A stretch of 64,000 bases of DNA, from the NCBI RefSeq assembly GCF_030818895.1, contig NZ_JAUTBA010000001.1:1302001-1366000 (forward strand). The letters are read 5' to 3'. Below are positions 26,004 to 35,007 of this stretch, piece by piece (position 1 is the stretch's first letter; each line of letters starts with the position of its first letter). The notes below the pieces were generated by a model. The model was not told where the DNA came from and made no database searches. It saw only the letters and a list, made by a program, of their open reading frames with translations. A program made the position numbers and the translations under genes. Origin of the DNA: Sphingobacterium zeae. GTDB lineage: Bacteria > Bacteroidota > Bacteroidia > Sphingobacteriales > Sphingobacteriaceae.

Positions 26004-27311
26004 ATGAAATTTTATAGCACAAATAATAAAACATTAAAAGTTTCCTTTAAAGATGCGGTATTCAACTCGCTACCAGCAGACAAAGGGTTGTATATGCCGG
26101 AAGCGATCCCTCAATTGGATCCATTATTTATAAAGAATATTCAGCAGCATTCTTTACAGGAGATTGCATTTGAAGTCGCTTATACGCTCTTGGGGGATGA
26201 TATTCCCAAAGAAGATTTAAAGCAAATCGTGAACGACGCGATTAACTTTGATGCTCCCGTAAAATTTTTGACCGACAACACAGCTGTGCTCGAACTTTTC
26301 CATGGGCCTTCTTACGCCTTTAAGGATTTTGGTGCTCGGTTTATGAGCAGAGTAATGGGGTATTTTTCGCAGACGGATGACAAATTACTGGATGTGCTTG
26401 TTGCGACATCTGGTGATACTGGTGGCGCTGTTGCCTTGGGATTTTTGGGTGTTGAGGGAACGCGCGTAACCATCTTATACCCCAAAGGTAAAGTGTCCGA
26501 GGTTCAGGAATTGCAATTGACTACAAATGGACAAAACATTCGTGCAATTGAAGTCGAAGGTACATTTGACGACTGCCAGGCATTAGTGAAACAGGCTTTT
26601 AATGATTCCGAACTAAATGCCGTCTTACGGTTGACTTCAGCCAATTCAATTAATATAGCACGATTAATCCCCCAGACATTCTATTACTTCTATGCGTACG
26701 CGCAATTGAAGTCGCAAGGAATTAATGAGGTCGTATTTACAGTGCCGAGCGGTAATTTTGGTAATATTGGGGCAGGCCTATTAGCTTATAAAATGGGGTT
26801 GCCTGTTAAACATTTTGTTGCGGCAACAAATGTTAATGATACCGTACCTAGATTTCTTTCATCAGGTTTATATGAACCCCTGCCTTCTGTACAAACATTG
26901 AGTAACGCAATGGATGTTGGAAACCCGAGCAACTGGATTCGTATACAGGATATCTTTGGAGGAGATGTGGACGAATTAAAAAGTATGTTATCTTCTTATA
27001 CTTTTACAGACGAAGAAACAGAAAGAGGAATGCAGAAGTTATTTGAAGAATCGAACTATATCGCCTGTCCACATACAGCAATCGCATGGCTTGGCGCTCG
27101 TGCTTATGCAAATGAGTATCCTGGTCACTATGCTTCGGTTTTCTTATCTACTGCTCACCCCTGCAAATTCCCTGATGCAATCGCTGCAGATGTGTTTGAA
27201 AAGATAGTTCTGCCTAAAGGAGCAGAAGATTTGCAAGGAAGGGAAAAGTTAGCTGAACCTTTAAAAGTCGATTTTGAAGCATTTAAAAAATATCTAATCA
27301 ACCATAATTAA
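26004..27311 (+). CDS. thrC: Threonine synthase
   Basis: A 435-residue PLP enzyme converting O-phosphohomoserine to threonine. The start at 26004 (MKFYSTNN) is chosen because the family begins this way; the frame is open back to 25968. The PLP-lysine motif is SYAFKDFGARFM (~95-106), followed by VATSGDTGGAVALGF, the phosphate-gripping stretch, and VPSGNFGNIGAGLLA. Third gene of the operon, with a ~130-base gap from thrB and a terminator after it. All three enzymes needed from aspartate semialdehyde to threonine (with HSD) are in this operon. Confidence 0.97.
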   Translation: MKFYSTNNKTLKVSFKDAVFNSLPADKGLYMPEAIPQLDPLFIKNIQQHSLQEIAFEVAYTLLGDDIPKEDLKQIVNDAINFDAPVKFLTDNTAVLELFHGPSYAFKDFGARFMSRVMGYFSQTDDKLLDVLVATSGDTGGAVALGFLGVEGTRVTILYPKGKVSEVQELQLTTNGQNIRAIEVEGTFDDCQALVKQAFNDSELNAVLRLTSANSINIARLIPQTFYYFYAYAQLKSQGINEVVFTVPSGNFGNIGAGLLAYKMGLPVKHFVAATNVNDTVPRFLSSGLYEPLPSVQTLSNAMDVGNPSNWIRIQDIFGGDVDELKSMLSSYTFTDEETERGMQKLFEESNYIACPHTAIAWLGARAYANEYPGHYASVFLSTAHPCKFPDAIAADVFEKIVLPKGAEDLQGREKLAEPLKVDFEAFKKYLINHN

Positions 27312-27316
27312 ATGAT

Positions 27317-27346
27317 GGGGGCTCCTTTAGGAGCCCTTCTTGTTTT
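27317..27346 (+). terminator. Intrinsic terminator of thrABC
   Basis: GGGCTCC-TTT-AGGAGCCC hairpin followed by TTCTTGTTTT, six bases after the thrC stop. Confidence 0.85.
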
Positions 27347-27478
27347 CATTCACAAATAGCGGTTCTTTTACACGGAAGAAATAATTTAAAAAAAAGTATG
27401 ACGTGGTGTTGAGAAAGAGCGATGTTTTATCCAGAAAGTTTCGTTATGATGTGGAATTAATACGTTAATTTTGCAGTA

Positions 27479-28666
27479 ATGAAATCAGTTTATTTGAATA
27501 AGGGTAAGGATAAAGCTGCGTGGCAATTGCATCCTTGGGTATTTTCTGGAGCAATTAAATCATTGTCCGATAAAATTGAAGATGGCGAAGTTGTTGGTGT
27601 TTACAATGCTGAACGTGAATTTATTGCCTATGGGTTATTTCACAATAGCTCGCGCGTAGCCATTCGTTTATTAGAATGGAATCCTCAAACGCAGATTGAT
27701 GCAGCGTGGTGGCGTTCACGCGTCCAAAAGGCTATTGCGGCGCGACAGCATCTATTGCAGAAAGATGAGACGAATACTGTTCGTCTAATCTTTGCTGAAG
27801 CAGATTTTCTTCCTGGACTTATTGCAGATAAATATGCAGATTTTATATCTATCCAAGTTCACTCGGTTGGGCTTGAGAAAGTTAAATCAATTATTATCGA
27901 TGAATTGAATGCTCTGCTGCAGCCGAAGGGAATTTATGAACGTAGCGATCTGAAATCCCGTGAACATGAGGGACTACCCGATACCAATGGGCTTTTGTAT
28001 GGAGAACTTCCACCAGAATTTGTTGACGTTGTCGAAAATGGTATCCATTTTAAGGTGAACATTATTGATGGACAAAAATCCGGATTCTATTGCGACCAAC
28101 GAGAAAACCGTCAGCTCACAGCCAACTACGTTTCTAATAAGCGAGTTCTGGATTGTTTTTGCTATTCTGGTGGCTTTACATTGAATAGCCTGAAAAACGG
28201 GGCATCAGAAGTCATTTCCGTAGATAGTTCTGCGCTGGCTATTGAAACCCTGGAAAAGAATATCATTGAAAATGGTTTTGAACCTAGTCGACATAGCGCA
28301 ATATTGTCTGATGTAAACAAGCAATTGCGTAAATTCATTGATGAAGGGGAAAAATTTGATCTTATTGTCTTGGATCCACCGAAATATGCACCCTCTCGAT
28401 CTGCATTGGAAAGAGCGTCAAGGGCGTATAAAGACCTCAATCGCCGCGGTTTGATGTTGTTAAATAGTGGTGGTTTGTTAGCAACATTTTCTTGTTCAGG
28501 TGCGATGGATATGGATACCTTCAAACAAGTGCTTGCTTGGGCAGCGTTGGACGCAGGTAAGGAAATTCAGTTCATCAGACAGTTTCATCAACCTGAAGAC
28601 CATCCTGTGCGCGCCTCTTTTCCCGAAGGAGAATATCTGAAAGGATTATTGGTCCGCGTATTATAA
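27479..28666 (+). CDS. rlmI: 23S rRNA (cytosine-C5)-methyltransferase RlmI family
   Basis: A 395-residue enzyme: N-terminal PUA domain (1-~75, with HPWVFSGAIKS and a basic surface), a central EEHEE-type domain, then a Rossmann methyltransferase fold (~200-395) with SAM motif I VLDCFCYSGGFTLNSLKNGA (~222-240), the acidic loop VDSSALAIE, and motif IV VLDPPKYAPSR (~300-310). That matches RlmI (m5C1962 of 23S rRNA) rather than RlmK/L. The active-site Cys of motif VI is seen in TFSCSGAMD. Monocistronic, with a terminator after it. Confidence 0.9.
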   Translation: MKSVYLNKGKDKAAWQLHPWVFSGAIKSLSDKIEDGEVVGVYNAEREFIAYGLFHNSSRVAIRLLEWNPQTQIDAAWWRSRVQKAIAARQHLLQKDETNTVRLIFAEADFLPGLIADKYADFISIQVHSVGLEKVKSIIIDELNALLQPKGIYERSDLKSREHEGLPDTNGLLYGELPPEFVDVVENGIHFKVNIIDGQKSGFYCDQRENRQLTANYVSNKRVLDCFCYSGGFTLNSLKNGASEVISVDSSALAIETLEKNIIENGFEPSRHSAILSDVNKQLRKFIDEGEKFDLIVLDPPKYAPSRSALERASRAYKDLNRRGLMLLNSGGLLATFSCSGAMDMDTFKQVLAWAALDAGKEIQFIRQFHQPEDHPVRASFPEGEYLKGLLVRVL

Positions 28667-28685
28667 TTTATTACATGGAGATCAT

Positions 28686-28716
28686 TTGGGTTGGTTTGCG
28701 AAAACCAACCTTTTTA
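28686..28716 (+). terminator. Intrinsic terminator after rlmI
   Basis: GGTTGGTTT / AAACCAACC inverted repeat with a 4-base loop and a T-tract, between rlmI and the MFS gene. Confidence 0.8.
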
Positions 28717-28732
28717 ATTTTTAAACAACGTC

Positions 28733-29929
28733 ATGATACAAGAAAAATCGAGTAGACCTATCTTTTCAATTTTATTTGCCGTAAGCATGGTGCACCTTTT
28801 GAATGACATGATTCAGGGAGTGATACCAGCAACATATCCCTTGCTCAAAGAAGAACATCATCTGAGCTTTTCGCAGGTTGGGATGATCACAATGGTCTAT
28901 CAGATAGCAGCATCAATATTCCAGCCTGTTGTGGGCTCATTTACAGACAAACGTCCTGTTCCATATTCGCAGATTATCGGAATGTCTTTTTCCCTTCTTG
29001 GTATGCTTTTATTTTCAAAAGCAAACAGTTATGAATGGATCTTATGTTCAGTCTTTCTCGTTGGGGTTGGATCCTCAATTTTTCATCCCGAATCGTCTCG
29101 CGTAGCTTACATGGCGTCAGGTGGAAGAAGGAGTATGGCGCAATCTATTTTTCAGATCGGCGGAAATGCGGGGACCGCTATGGCCCCAATTATTGTCGCT
29201 TTTTTGATTTTACCGAGAGGGCAACAAGCAATCGCATGGATGTGCCTATTCACAATCATTGGCCAATTTATATCTTATTATATCGGGAGCTGGTATAAAG
29301 AAAAGCTTCGAAATACAGCTAAATCGACCAAGCGAGCGATACGCGTGCCAGATTTACCTAATGGGCGGATCGTTATGACTGTGATTATCCTCCTACTGTT
29401 GATCGTATCAAAATATTTTTATATCGCAAGTATCACAAATTACTTTCAGTTTTATACCATTAAAAAATTTGGAATTAGTGAAGTAGAAGCTCAGGTTTAT
29501 CTCTTTTATTTTCTTATTGCAGTTGCTGTCGGAACCCTATTAGGAGGAGCATTTGGTGATCGATTTGGCCGAAAATATGTTATCTGGTTTTCTGTATTGG
29601 GCGTTGCACCATTTGCATTGGCATTACCGTATGTCGGACTTACTATGACGGGAATATTGATCGTCATAATCGGTTTAATTTTATCATCAGCTTTTCCAGC
29701 GATTATTGTTTATGCACAGGAGCTATTGCCGAAAAAACTAGGTATGGTTTCAGGTCTATTTTATGGCTTTGCATTTGGAATGGGCGGAATAGGATCAGCT
29801 GTACTAGGTTGGCAGGCAGATCACACTTCTGTCGAGTTTATTTATCACTTATGTTCTTATCTTCCCTTGATCGGTATCGTAGCTTATTTTCTTCCCGATC
29901 TGCAAAAAACGCAATACAAAGAGATTTAA
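28733..29929 (+). CDS. MFS transporter, fosmidomycin-resistance (Fsr) type
   Basis: A 398-residue major-facilitator protein with about 12 hydrophobic helices in two halves. The N-half opening HLLNDMIQGVIPATYPLLKEE is the Fsr hallmark, and the MFS loop motif appears as GSFTDKRPVPYS and, in the second half, GGAFGDRFGRKYV. LLPKKLGMVSGLFYGFAFGMGG occurs near the C-terminus. Fsr proteins export fosmidomycin and related compounds; the natural substrate here is not known. It stands alone between terminators, facing the SGNH hydrolase gene. Confidence 0.85.
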   Translation: MIQEKSSRPIFSILFAVSMVHLLNDMIQGVIPATYPLLKEEHHLSFSQVGMITMVYQIAASIFQPVVGSFTDKRPVPYSQIIGMSFSLLGMLLFSKANSYEWILCSVFLVGVGSSIFHPESSRVAYMASGGRRSMAQSIFQIGGNAGTAMAPIIVAFLILPRGQQAIAWMCLFTIIGQFISYYIGSWYKEKLRNTAKSTKRAIRVPDLPNGRIVMTVIILLLLIVSKYFYIASITNYFQFYTIKKFGISEVEAQVYLFYFLIAVAVGTLLGGAFGDRFGRKYVIWFSVLGVAPFALALPYVGLTMTGILIVIIGLILSSAFPAIIVYAQELLPKKLGMVSGLFYGFAFGMGGIGSAVLGWQADHTSVEFIYHLCSYLPLIGIVAYFLPDLQKTQYKEI

Positions 29930-29967
29930 ATTTGAAAATAAACAATAGGCAATTGTGTCGTCTGTTA

Positions 29968-30018
29968 AAAATTGCGAGCGAATGTCTGGTACGATATCAT
30001 CCGCTCGCCATTTTTATT
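29968..30018 (+). terminator. Intrinsic terminator after the MFS gene
   Basis: GCGAGCG / CGCTCGC stem with a ~21-base loop, followed by CATTTTTATTT. It overlaps the stop codon of the convergent SGNH hydrolase gene. Confidence 0.7.
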
Positions 30019-30775
30019 TAATGCATTCCATCCATGCCGATGCCATCATCTGTGCGCCAGCAAGTGTGGGGTGAACTCCATCTGCTGCCCAGTACGCACC
30101 AGGAGCACTCTTTTGAGCATTATCAAATATTTTCTGATAGGGAATTAAGATTCCCCCAAATTCTTTTGCTATATCACGGGCAGATTCTTGATAAGCCAAG
30201 AATTTTGGATACCAAGCATCAGTAATGTGGCCCACCCCTTTGACCGCAAAGGGTTCTCCAATGATCAGTTTGACATTTGGGAGCTTTTGTAGCGTCTCAT
30301 GCAATAACTGTTGATATTGGGATTTATATTCATCAACTGTAGTTTGTGCTCCCCGATCAATCGTGCGCCAAAAGTCGTTTACACCAATCAGAATGCTTAA
30401 TACTGTTGGTTTAATGGCCAATGTGTCTTCCTGCCAACGCTTTTGTAGGTCTGGTACACGGTTGCCACTGATACCTGTGTTATAAACTTTGAGGTTCTTT
30501 GCTGGATATTTATTTAAAAGTTGACTAGCGGCCAATAAAGCGTAACCGTGACCCAACGCACCAGTGTCATTGGCATTTCTGTTATTCCTATCCCGACCCA
30601 CATCTGTAATGGAGTCGCCCTGAAATAAAATAATGTCGTCGTTATTTAAACTTATTTTTGAGGCACTGGATGTTGATTCATGGGCGAAAACTTCGTTTCC
30701 TAGTAAACTGGCGCCACTTAAAAGCCCGGTGCCAATGATACTTTTCTTGATAAATGATCTGCGGTTCGTATTCAT
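30014..30775 (-). CDS. Tat-exported SGNH/GDSL-family hydrolase
   Basis: A 253-residue esterase-type hydrolase. The N-terminus is a twin-arginine signal: NRRSFIKK followed by a mildly hydrophobic segment and a site near VFAHES. Catalytic blocks are present in order: block I FQGDSITDVGRD (nucleophile Ser, ~48), block II Gly in NTGISGNRV, block III GVNDFW (Asn), and block V DGVHPT (Asp and His, ~235). So Ser-Gly-Asn-His are all there. Such enzymes deacylate carbohydrates or lipids in the envelope; the exact substrate cannot be read. The Tat signal fits export of a folded protein by TatA encoded at 18.8 kb. Confidence 0.88.
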   Translation of the reverse strand: MNTNRRSFIKKSIIGTGLLSGASLLGNEVFAHESTSSASKISLNNDDIILFQGDSITDVGRDRNNRNANDTGALGHGYALLAASQLLNKYPAKNLKVYNTGISGNRVPDLQKRWQEDTLAIKPTVLSILIGVNDFWRTIDRGAQTTVDEYKSQYQQLLHETLQKLPNVKLIIGEPFAVKGVGHITDAWYPKFLAYQESARDIAKEFGGILIPYQKIFDNAQKSAPGAYWAADGVHPTLAGAQMMASAWMECIK

Positions 30776-30827
30776 TATTAGGTTCTTGTTTATTATGAGG
30801 ATTTATTATGTTTAAAGTTACATACTT

Positions 30828-32016
30828 TTAAGCATACTTTTCCAAACCTTTTACAAGGATGTTACACGCTTTTTCGATTTCAAGTTCTGTAATCGTCAAT
30901 GGCGGAGCTACACGCAGGGCCGTTTCACAATGCAGATACCAATCAATCATTACCCCATTCTCAGCACAGTACCTGCTCACATTGTAAACCTGATCAAAAG
31001 AGTGCAGTTGAAGACACATCATAAGACCTAATCCGCGAATTTCTTTGATCGCAGGGTGCTTGAGCCTTTCTTTGAATAAAAGAGCTTTTCTCTCTACTTG
31101 CTCAACTAAATTTTCTGTTTTGATCACCGCTAAAGAAGCGCGAGCGGCGGCACAGCTCACAGGGTGGCCACCAAAAGTGGTGATGTGCCCCAGCATAGGA
31201 TTATCTTTAATAACATCCATCACTTCCTTTGCTGCAACAAATGCACCCAAAGGCATACCGCCACCGATGCCTTTGGCGAGCATCAAGATATCGGGGACAA
31301 TATCAAAATGTTCAAAAGCGAAAAGACGGCCTGTCCGGCCGAAGCCAGTTTGGATCTCATCAAAGATGAGCAAGGTACCAGTTTCATCACAGCGTTTTCT
31401 GACGGCTTGCATGTAAGCGATGTCTGGTACCCGAACACCAGCTTCCCCCTGAATAGCTTCGAGTATAATAGCAGCAGTTTTTTCGGTAATCTTTGTTAGG
31501 TCTTCCAGCTCATTAAATCTCGATAAAATCTATCTCGGGTAGGAGAGGAGCATACGCTTGACGATACGCGTCGTTTCCAATCAGACTGAGTGCACCCTGT
31601 GTGCTGCCATGATAGGCTTTTTTTGCAGCTATAATCTGCCTCCGGCCAGTGTATTTCTTTGCTATTTTCATGGAACCCTCTACCGCTTCAGTCCCGCTGT
31701 TAGTGAAGTAAACAGATTGAAAATGAGCAGGGAGTTCAGCAAGTAATTCTGTTGCAAACTGCACTTGAGGAACCTGTACAAATTCACCATAAACGGTAAC
31801 ATGTAAGTATTTATCTAATTGTGAATTTATGGCCTCTAACACTTTTGGATGACGATGGCCTATATTACTGACATTAAATCCGGAGACTAAATCCATGTAT
31901 TCTTCTCCATTGGGGCCATAAAGGTAAACACCTTCAGCCTTTACCACTTCAACCAATCTAGGGGAGCTAGATGTTTGAGCAGTATTCATTAAAAATAATT
32001 CTCTGTTGCTTAACAT
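30828..32016 (-). pseudogene. Class III aminotransferase (aspartate-aminotransferase family), split by a one-base frameshift
   Basis: One intact gene except for a single extra base. The N-part (to 31513) has ANHRHPK-type and SVYFTNSGTEAVEGSMKIAKKYTGR motifs and ends ...IDFIEI-stop. After removal of one T in the coding-strand TTT (plus-strand AAA at 31515-31517) reading continues INELEDLTKITEKTAAIIL..EAIQGEAGVRVPDIAY into the C-part (30828-31412), which has LLIFDEIQTGFGRTGR and the PLP Lys in MLAKGIGGGMPLG, then THHTFGGHPV-like GHITTFGGHPVSCA. Corrected length ~395 from the ATG at 32016 (MLSNRELFLMNTAQ). A start at 32076 would run through the upstream terminator and is rejected. Real pseudogene or sequencing error are both possible. 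Confidence 0.8.
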
Positions 32017-32035
32017 GATTTTACAAATGTCCGAA

Positions 32036-32070
32036 AATAAAAAAGAAGTCTTAAAGACTTCTTTTTTATT
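32036..32070 (-). terminator. Intrinsic terminator of the sigma/anti-sigma operon
   Basis: AAAAAAGAAGTCTT / AAGACTTCTTTTTT, a perfect stem with a 1-2 base loop centre, directly after the Spy-like gene. Confidence 0.85.
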
Positions 32071-32078
32071 TTTCAAGA

Positions 32079-32498
32079 TTATTTTCTTCTATTCTGCAGG
32101 GATTTGTAAAGATGTTCCCTAAACTCTTGCTCAACTTCGAAAAATTGCGATGCCCGCGCGTTGCCAATCACTTTGGCAAATTTAGCCCGGTATTCCTTTT
32201 TGACCTCCACTTCCTTCGCATCGTACTGTAGTATATCTCTCGAACCATTTCTAAAGCTATTTTTAGGAGTACCATTTAACTTTTCTTTTCTGATATCCCA
32301 AAGTGTTTGACTATACTCATTATAGAGTGGGAAGAATTGCTGAGCCTCTCTTGGCGTTAAACCTAGTTCTTTAGTAATGTAAGCTATTTTTTCATTTTCT
32401 ATAGCTTGAAAACGATTTTTGTCTTGCGCAAAGCTCAAGGCAATAGAAAATATACTAAAGAACAATGTTATCCATATGTATTTTTTCTTGAACATCAT
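32079..32498 (-). CDS. Small exported Spy/CpxP-like protein of the ECF operon
   Basis: A 139-residue protein with a signal peptide (~1-24, ALSFAQD) and a wholly helical, charged mature part. The region NEKIAYITKELGLTPREAQQFFPLYNEYSQTLWDIRKEK resembles the LTxxQ-type helical hairpin of Spy/CpxP periplasmic chaperone-sensors, but without an exact LTPEQ match. It overlaps the preceding anti-sigma gene by one base (TAATG), so it is the third gene of the sigma operon. That suggests an envelope-stress role feeding back on the sigma system, inferred from context. Confidence 0.65.
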   Translation of the reverse strand: MMFKKKYIWITLFFSIFSIALSFAQDKNRFQAIENEKIAYITKELGLTPREAQQFFPLYNEYSQTLWDIRKEKLNGTPKNSFRNGSRDILQYDAKEVEVKKEYRAKFAKVIGNARASQFFEVEQEFREHLYKSLQNRRK

Positions 32499-33451
32499 TA
32501 TAAGGTATAATTTAGATAATCTTCTATTTCTTGTTTAGATAAATTGCTGCCAAATCCTTTAGTAGGGAGATTAGCTTCATCAGTATATTGGGACATATAT
32601 ATCATATCATCACCAGATGCTGACGCCGCAAGGTAATTAATGATTTCTTGCTTAGGAATTTCAGATAAATGCTGGCTCAGTTGCTCCTCTGTGATACCCT
32701 CTGCAGCAACAGCATCTTGTTGTAGATATTGATATCCCCAGTATCCCCCGATACTCAACATGGCTGCAAAAGATGCAGCAACAGCATAACGCGCGTACCA
32801 TTTTTTCGGCCTGCCTATGCGGTGGACAGGTGTAAAATCTTTTTCAACTTCCTGTACAGCGTTAATAATTCTACCTGAAAGATTCTCAAAATAGTGTTGC
32901 GGTACATCAAAATTGGTAGTACCAACAGTTTCTTTTAATTTTTCTTCAGCAATACGCGATAAAATGGTCAATTCTAAGGTTTTCTCATAGTCTACTGGTG
33001 CGACGAATCCATCTGTAAGAACTGCATCCTTCAATTCTTGTTCAGCTATCCGTGAGAAAATAGAATTTTCAAGGATGCGGTTGAAATCAGAAGGCACAGC
33101 AAAACCATCAGATGAAACTTTTTCTTTCAATTTTTCTTCTGAAATTTGGCTGAGAATAGATGCTGATAGTTCCGAACTATAATTTTCAGGAATTTCGAAA
33201 CCGTCCACAATGACGTGACTTTTTAAATTATCTTCCGAGATTTTACACATAATGGTCTCCGGAAGGTTGTCAAAATACCCCTCTGGAACCTCAAAGACGG
33301 TGTCTTTGCTTTCAACCAATTTGACTTGCGTAATTATTTTTGATTCTAGATCATTGAAATAATTTTCTGGTAAGCCAAATGGATTTTTACGCAACGATGC
33401 TGGAAGATTGTTAGGCTCCAGCCCATCATGATATGTGCCATTTTCCTTCAT
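32498..33451 (-). CDS. Anti-sigma-factor-like membrane protein with six tandem ~32-residue repeats
   Basis: A 317-residue protein co-transcribed behind the ECF sigma gene. The first ~210 residues are six copies of a ~32-residue unit with the core F-x-V/I-P-x-x-Y/F...L...I...I-x-E-x-x-L: FGLPENYF, FEVPEGYF, FEIPENYS, FAVPSDFN, FVAPVDYE and FDVPQHYF head the units. A single transmembrane helix follows (~225-242, YAVAASFAAMLSIGGYWGY), and a ~75-residue periplasmic tail. Zinc-binding HxxxCxxC of ZAS anti-sigma factors is absent. Position and topology fit an anti-sigma factor whose cytoplasmic half is the repeat array. Confidence 0.75.
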   Translation of the reverse strand: MKENGTYHDGLEPNNLPASLRKNPFGLPENYFNDLESKIITQVKLVESKDTVFEVPEGYFDNLPETIMCKISEDNLKSHVIVDGFEIPENYSSELSASILSQISEEKLKEKVSSDGFAVPSDFNRILENSIFSRIAEQELKDAVLTDGFVAPVDYEKTLELTILSRIAEEKLKETVGTTNFDVPQHYFENLSGRIINAVQEVEKDFTPVHRIGRPKKWYARYAVAASFAAMLSIGGYWGYQYLQQDAVAAEGITEEQLSQHLSEIPKQEIINYLAASASGDDMIYMSQYTDEANLPTKGFGSNLSKQEIEDYLNYTL

Positions 33452-33484
33452 AGTATCTTTTAGAGCCCAATTTAGCCAAAAGGT

Positions 33485-34031
33485 TTAATCGTTGTTGTTA
33501 AAAAAAGCTTCAATTTTTGTTGACGGCCAAATGATAGGAAGCTTTAAGTGCTCCAACACTTGTTCCGAGAACTTCCGAAATCTCTTCATATTTCATGTCT
33601 TCAAAATACTTCATATTGAAAACCAATTTCTGTTTCTCCGGCAAGGTCAACAGTGCCTGTTGTAATTTCATTTGAGCCTTGTCGCCGTTGAAGTAGTTTC
33701 CATCTGCAAGTGTTTCAGCCAAATAAGCAGTCGTGTCGTCATCCAACGACACGTTCTGCTTTTGTTTTTTCTTATTTAAGAAGGTGATACATTCATTTGT
33801 TGCAATGCGATAAAGCCAAGTATATAGTTGCGAGTCTTCTCGAAAGTTTCCAAGATTCCTCCATACTTTCACAAAGATATCCTGCACAACATCGTCCGCA
33901 TCGTCATGATCGATGACCATTCTTCGCACATGCCAATAAATCTTCTGTTGATATTTCTTCAACAATAAACGGAAAGCTTCTTCTCGCGTACTCTCTTCAG
34001 CGAATTTTGCTATAATTAAAGCGTCATCCAT
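33485..34031 (-). CDS. ECF RNA polymerase sigma factor (sigma-70 family), C-terminus frameshifted
   Basis: An ECF sigma factor: region 2 with LLLKKYQQKIYWHVRRMV and DADDVVQDIFVKVWRNL (~44-62; the -10 reading region), YTWLYRIATNECITFL, then region 4 (~115-165) with LPEKQKLVFNMKYFEDMKYEEISEVLGTSVGALKASYHLAV, the HTH that reads -35. As written the frame stops at 33510 after HLAVNKN. Removing one A from the AAAAA run (plus-strand T at 33514-33518) restores AVNKIEAFFNNND and a stop at 33485, the normal end of this family (~181 aa). First gene of the operon; divergent from nothing, upstream of the transketolase gene end. Confidence 0.85.
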
Positions 34032-34052
34032 ATATTGACCTGCGTAGTATTT

Positions 34053-35006
34053 TTATTTTCTTTTGATTACTTTTTGAGCGGCAGCAACAATAGCCGCTGC
34101 ATTCAAACCGTATTTCTCCATCAACTGAGCAGGAGTACCTGATTCCCCAAAACTATCATTGACAGCAACATATTCTTGTGGAGTAGGTAACTCCCTTGTT
34201 AGCACCTGAGCCACGCTATCACCTAAACCACCAAGACGATTATGCTCTTCTGCCGTCACGACACATTTGGTTTTCGCAACAGATTTCAAAATAGCCTCCT
34301 CATCCAAAGGTTTGATGGTATGGATATTGATAATCTCAGCGTTGATACCCAATTCAGCTAATTTCTCACCAGCTTGGATAGCTTCCCATACTAAATGACC
34401 TGTAGCAATAATCGTAACATCCGTTCCTTCATTTAATAATACCGCCTTACCAATCACAAATTCCTGATCAGCAGGAGTGAAGTTAGGGACAACAGGACGG
34501 CCAAAACGCAAATAAACTGGACCTTCATATTTTGCTGCTGCAATAGTAGCCGCTTTTGTTTGATTAAAATCGCAAGGATTGATTACCGTCATTCCTGGTA
34601 GCATTTTCATCAAACCGATATCTTCTAAGATTTGGTGAGTTGCACCATCTTCACCCAATGTCAAACCCGCGTGCGATGCAGCAATTTTTACATTTTTGTC
34701 CGAGTATGCAATCGATTGGCGAATTTGATCGTAAACACGGCCAGTAGAAAAATTCGCGAACGTACCCGTGAATGGAATTTTACCGCCAATAGTCAACCCG
34801 GCAGCAATACCCATCATATTTGCTTCCGCAATACCAATTTGGAAAAAGCGCTCCGGAAACTCTTTAATAAAATCGTTCATTTTTAACGAACCGATCAAAT
34901 CGGCACATAATGCAACCACATTTTCATCTTGCTTTCCCGCTTCCAATAAGCCCGCTCCGAATCCTGAACGCGTATCTTTTGACTCTGTATAAGTATATTT
35001 TTTCAT
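34053..35006 (-). CDS. Transketolase C-terminal subunit (split transketolase)
   Basis: A 317-residue protein carrying the pyrimidine-binding and C-terminal domains of transketolase. The PYR domain holds the catalytic Glu region in RFFQIGIAEANMMGIAAGL and the thiamine-proton relay; THQILEDIGLMKMLPGMTV follows, then the C-terminal regulatory-type domain (~190-317). It starts one base after the stop of the N-terminal subunit gene, so the pair is co-translated. Together they catalyse two-carbon transfer in the pentose phosphate pathway. Split transketolases are normal in this phylum, so this is not a broken gene. Confidence 0.93.
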   Translation of the reverse strand: MKKYTYTESKDTRSGFGAGLLEAGKQDENVVALCADLIGSLKMNDFIKEFPERFFQIGIAEANMMGIAAGLTIGGKIPFTGTFANFSTGRVYDQIRQSIAYSDKNVKIAASHAGLTLGEDGATHQILEDIGLMKMLPGMTVINPCDFNQTKAATIAAAKYEGPVYLRFGRPVVPNFTPADQEFVIGKAVLLNEGTDVTIIATGHLVWEAIQAGEKLAELGINAEIINIHTIKPLDEEAILKSVAKTKCVVTAEEHNRLGGLGDSVAQVLTRELPTPQEYVAVNDSFGESGTPAQLMEKYGLNAAAIVAAAQKVIKRK

Positions 35007-35007
35007 T

